Source of the DNA: Candidatus Hydrogenedentota bacterium
GTDB taxonomy: Bacteria > Hydrogenedentota > Hydrogenedentia > Hydrogenedentales > SCBR16-9
Length of the DNA stretch: 5,089 bases
NCBI GenBank assembly: GCA_007116095.1
Contig: SKJD01000368.1
Coordinates: forward strand, 1 to 5,089
Reading direction: 5' to 3'
Below are positions 4,773 to 5,089 of this stretch, in pieces. Below the pieces are notes generated by a model, which was not told where the DNA came from, did not search any database, and worked only from the letters and a program-made list of their open reading frames with translations. Within the stretch, counting starts at the first letter, position 1; every line of letters starts with the position of its first letter. Both the position numbers and the translations under genes were made by a program.

Positions 4773-5089
4773 ATGACGAAGATTAAACGGGCGATTTTAA
4801 GTTGCTATGACAAGACAGGCCTGGTCGTGTTGGGGCGTCTGCTGGAAGAAATGGGGGTGGCGCTGATCAGTACCTCCGGTACGCTGCAAACCTTGCGTGA
4901 TGCGGGGATTTCCGCGACGAGTATCGCCGACTATACGGGGTACCCGGAGCTGATGAACGGGCGGGTGAAGTCGTTACACCTGAAGGTGCACGGCGGCCTG
5001 CTCGGCATTCGGGACAGTAAATTGCATGAGGAGCAACGTCAGGCCCACGATATTGAATGGATCGATATGGTGGTGGTCAACTTGCAGCC
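4773..5089 (+). CDS. purH: Bifunctional AICAR transformylase/IMP cyclohydrolase PurH, N-terminal part
   Basis: PurH catalyses the last two steps of de novo IMP synthesis: formylation of AICAR, then ring closure to IMP. Only the first 105 codons of the N-terminal IMP cyclohydrolase (MGS-like) domain are visible before the window ends; the full protein is usually about 510-530 residues. Diagnostic segments are DKTG (13-16), SGT (35-37), DYTGYPELMNGRVK (53-66), HGGLLGIRD (73-81) and VVVNL (100-104). They align without gaps to human ATIC. The usual KTLHP block reads KSLHL (66-70), so Thr67 is Ser and Pro70 is Leu. ATG 4773 is preferred: GGGAG (4757-4761) lies 11 bases upstream, whereas the in-frame ATG at 4764 is only 2 bases from it. 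It is transcribed divergently from the glycosidase gene. Confidence 0.95.
   Translation, partial: MTKIKRAILSCYDKTGLVVLGRLLEEMGVALISTSGTLQTLRDAGISATSIADYTGYPELMNGRVKSLHLKVHGGLLGIRDSKLHEEQRQAHDIEWIDMVVVNLQ

Overview
The window is about 5.1 kb of bacterial chromosome with two housekeeping loci, one secreted carbohydrate-active enzyme gene, and two regulatory or gene-free gaps of roughly 0.4-0.5 kb. Coding GC is moderate, SD-like sites are used, and a tRNA with encoded CCA is present. A GH106-like secreted glycosidase together with intergenic CCACAGAT-type repeats would suit a polysaccharide-degrading bacterium, possibly of the Planctomycetes-Verrucomicrobia-Lentisphaerae group. That placement is a weak inference; no taxonomic marker settles it.

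Layout, left to right. A minus-strand tRNA-Thr(UGU) lies at the left edge (3-78) behind a near-consensus promoter (169-198). Immediately upstream, in the same direction, is rsgA (230-1342), a circularly permuted GTPase of 30S ribosome maturation. Its -10 box lies only 6 bases before the ATG, so its mRNA may be leaderless. A gap of about 500 bases (1343-1844) has no convincing gene. It holds several inverted repeats, including a roughly 117-bp element (1596-1712) bounded by inverted, diverged copies of a CCACAGAT/CGCAGAT repeat. Next is a long minus-strand gene for an exported GH106-like glycoside hydrolase (1845-4142, with in-frame alternative starts upstream). A regulatory region of about 400 bases (4362-4772) separates it from the divergently transcribed purH, whose first 105 codons are visible before the window ends.

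How the parts relate. The tRNA, rsgA and purH serve translation and purine synthesis. The glycosidase looks like a lone accessory gene set between core genes, with no transporter, regulator or second enzyme beside it here. The glycosidase and purH appear to have separate divergent promoters. purH also has AT tracts upstream of its -35 box and a structured leader that could affect access to its ribosome-binding site.

I see no CRISPR array, phage genes, toxin-antitoxin pair or recognisable new multi-gene system. The observations most worth following are the inverted-repeat element, the purH leader, the unusual PurH substitutions, the possible leaderless rsgA start and the unclear start of the glycosidase.
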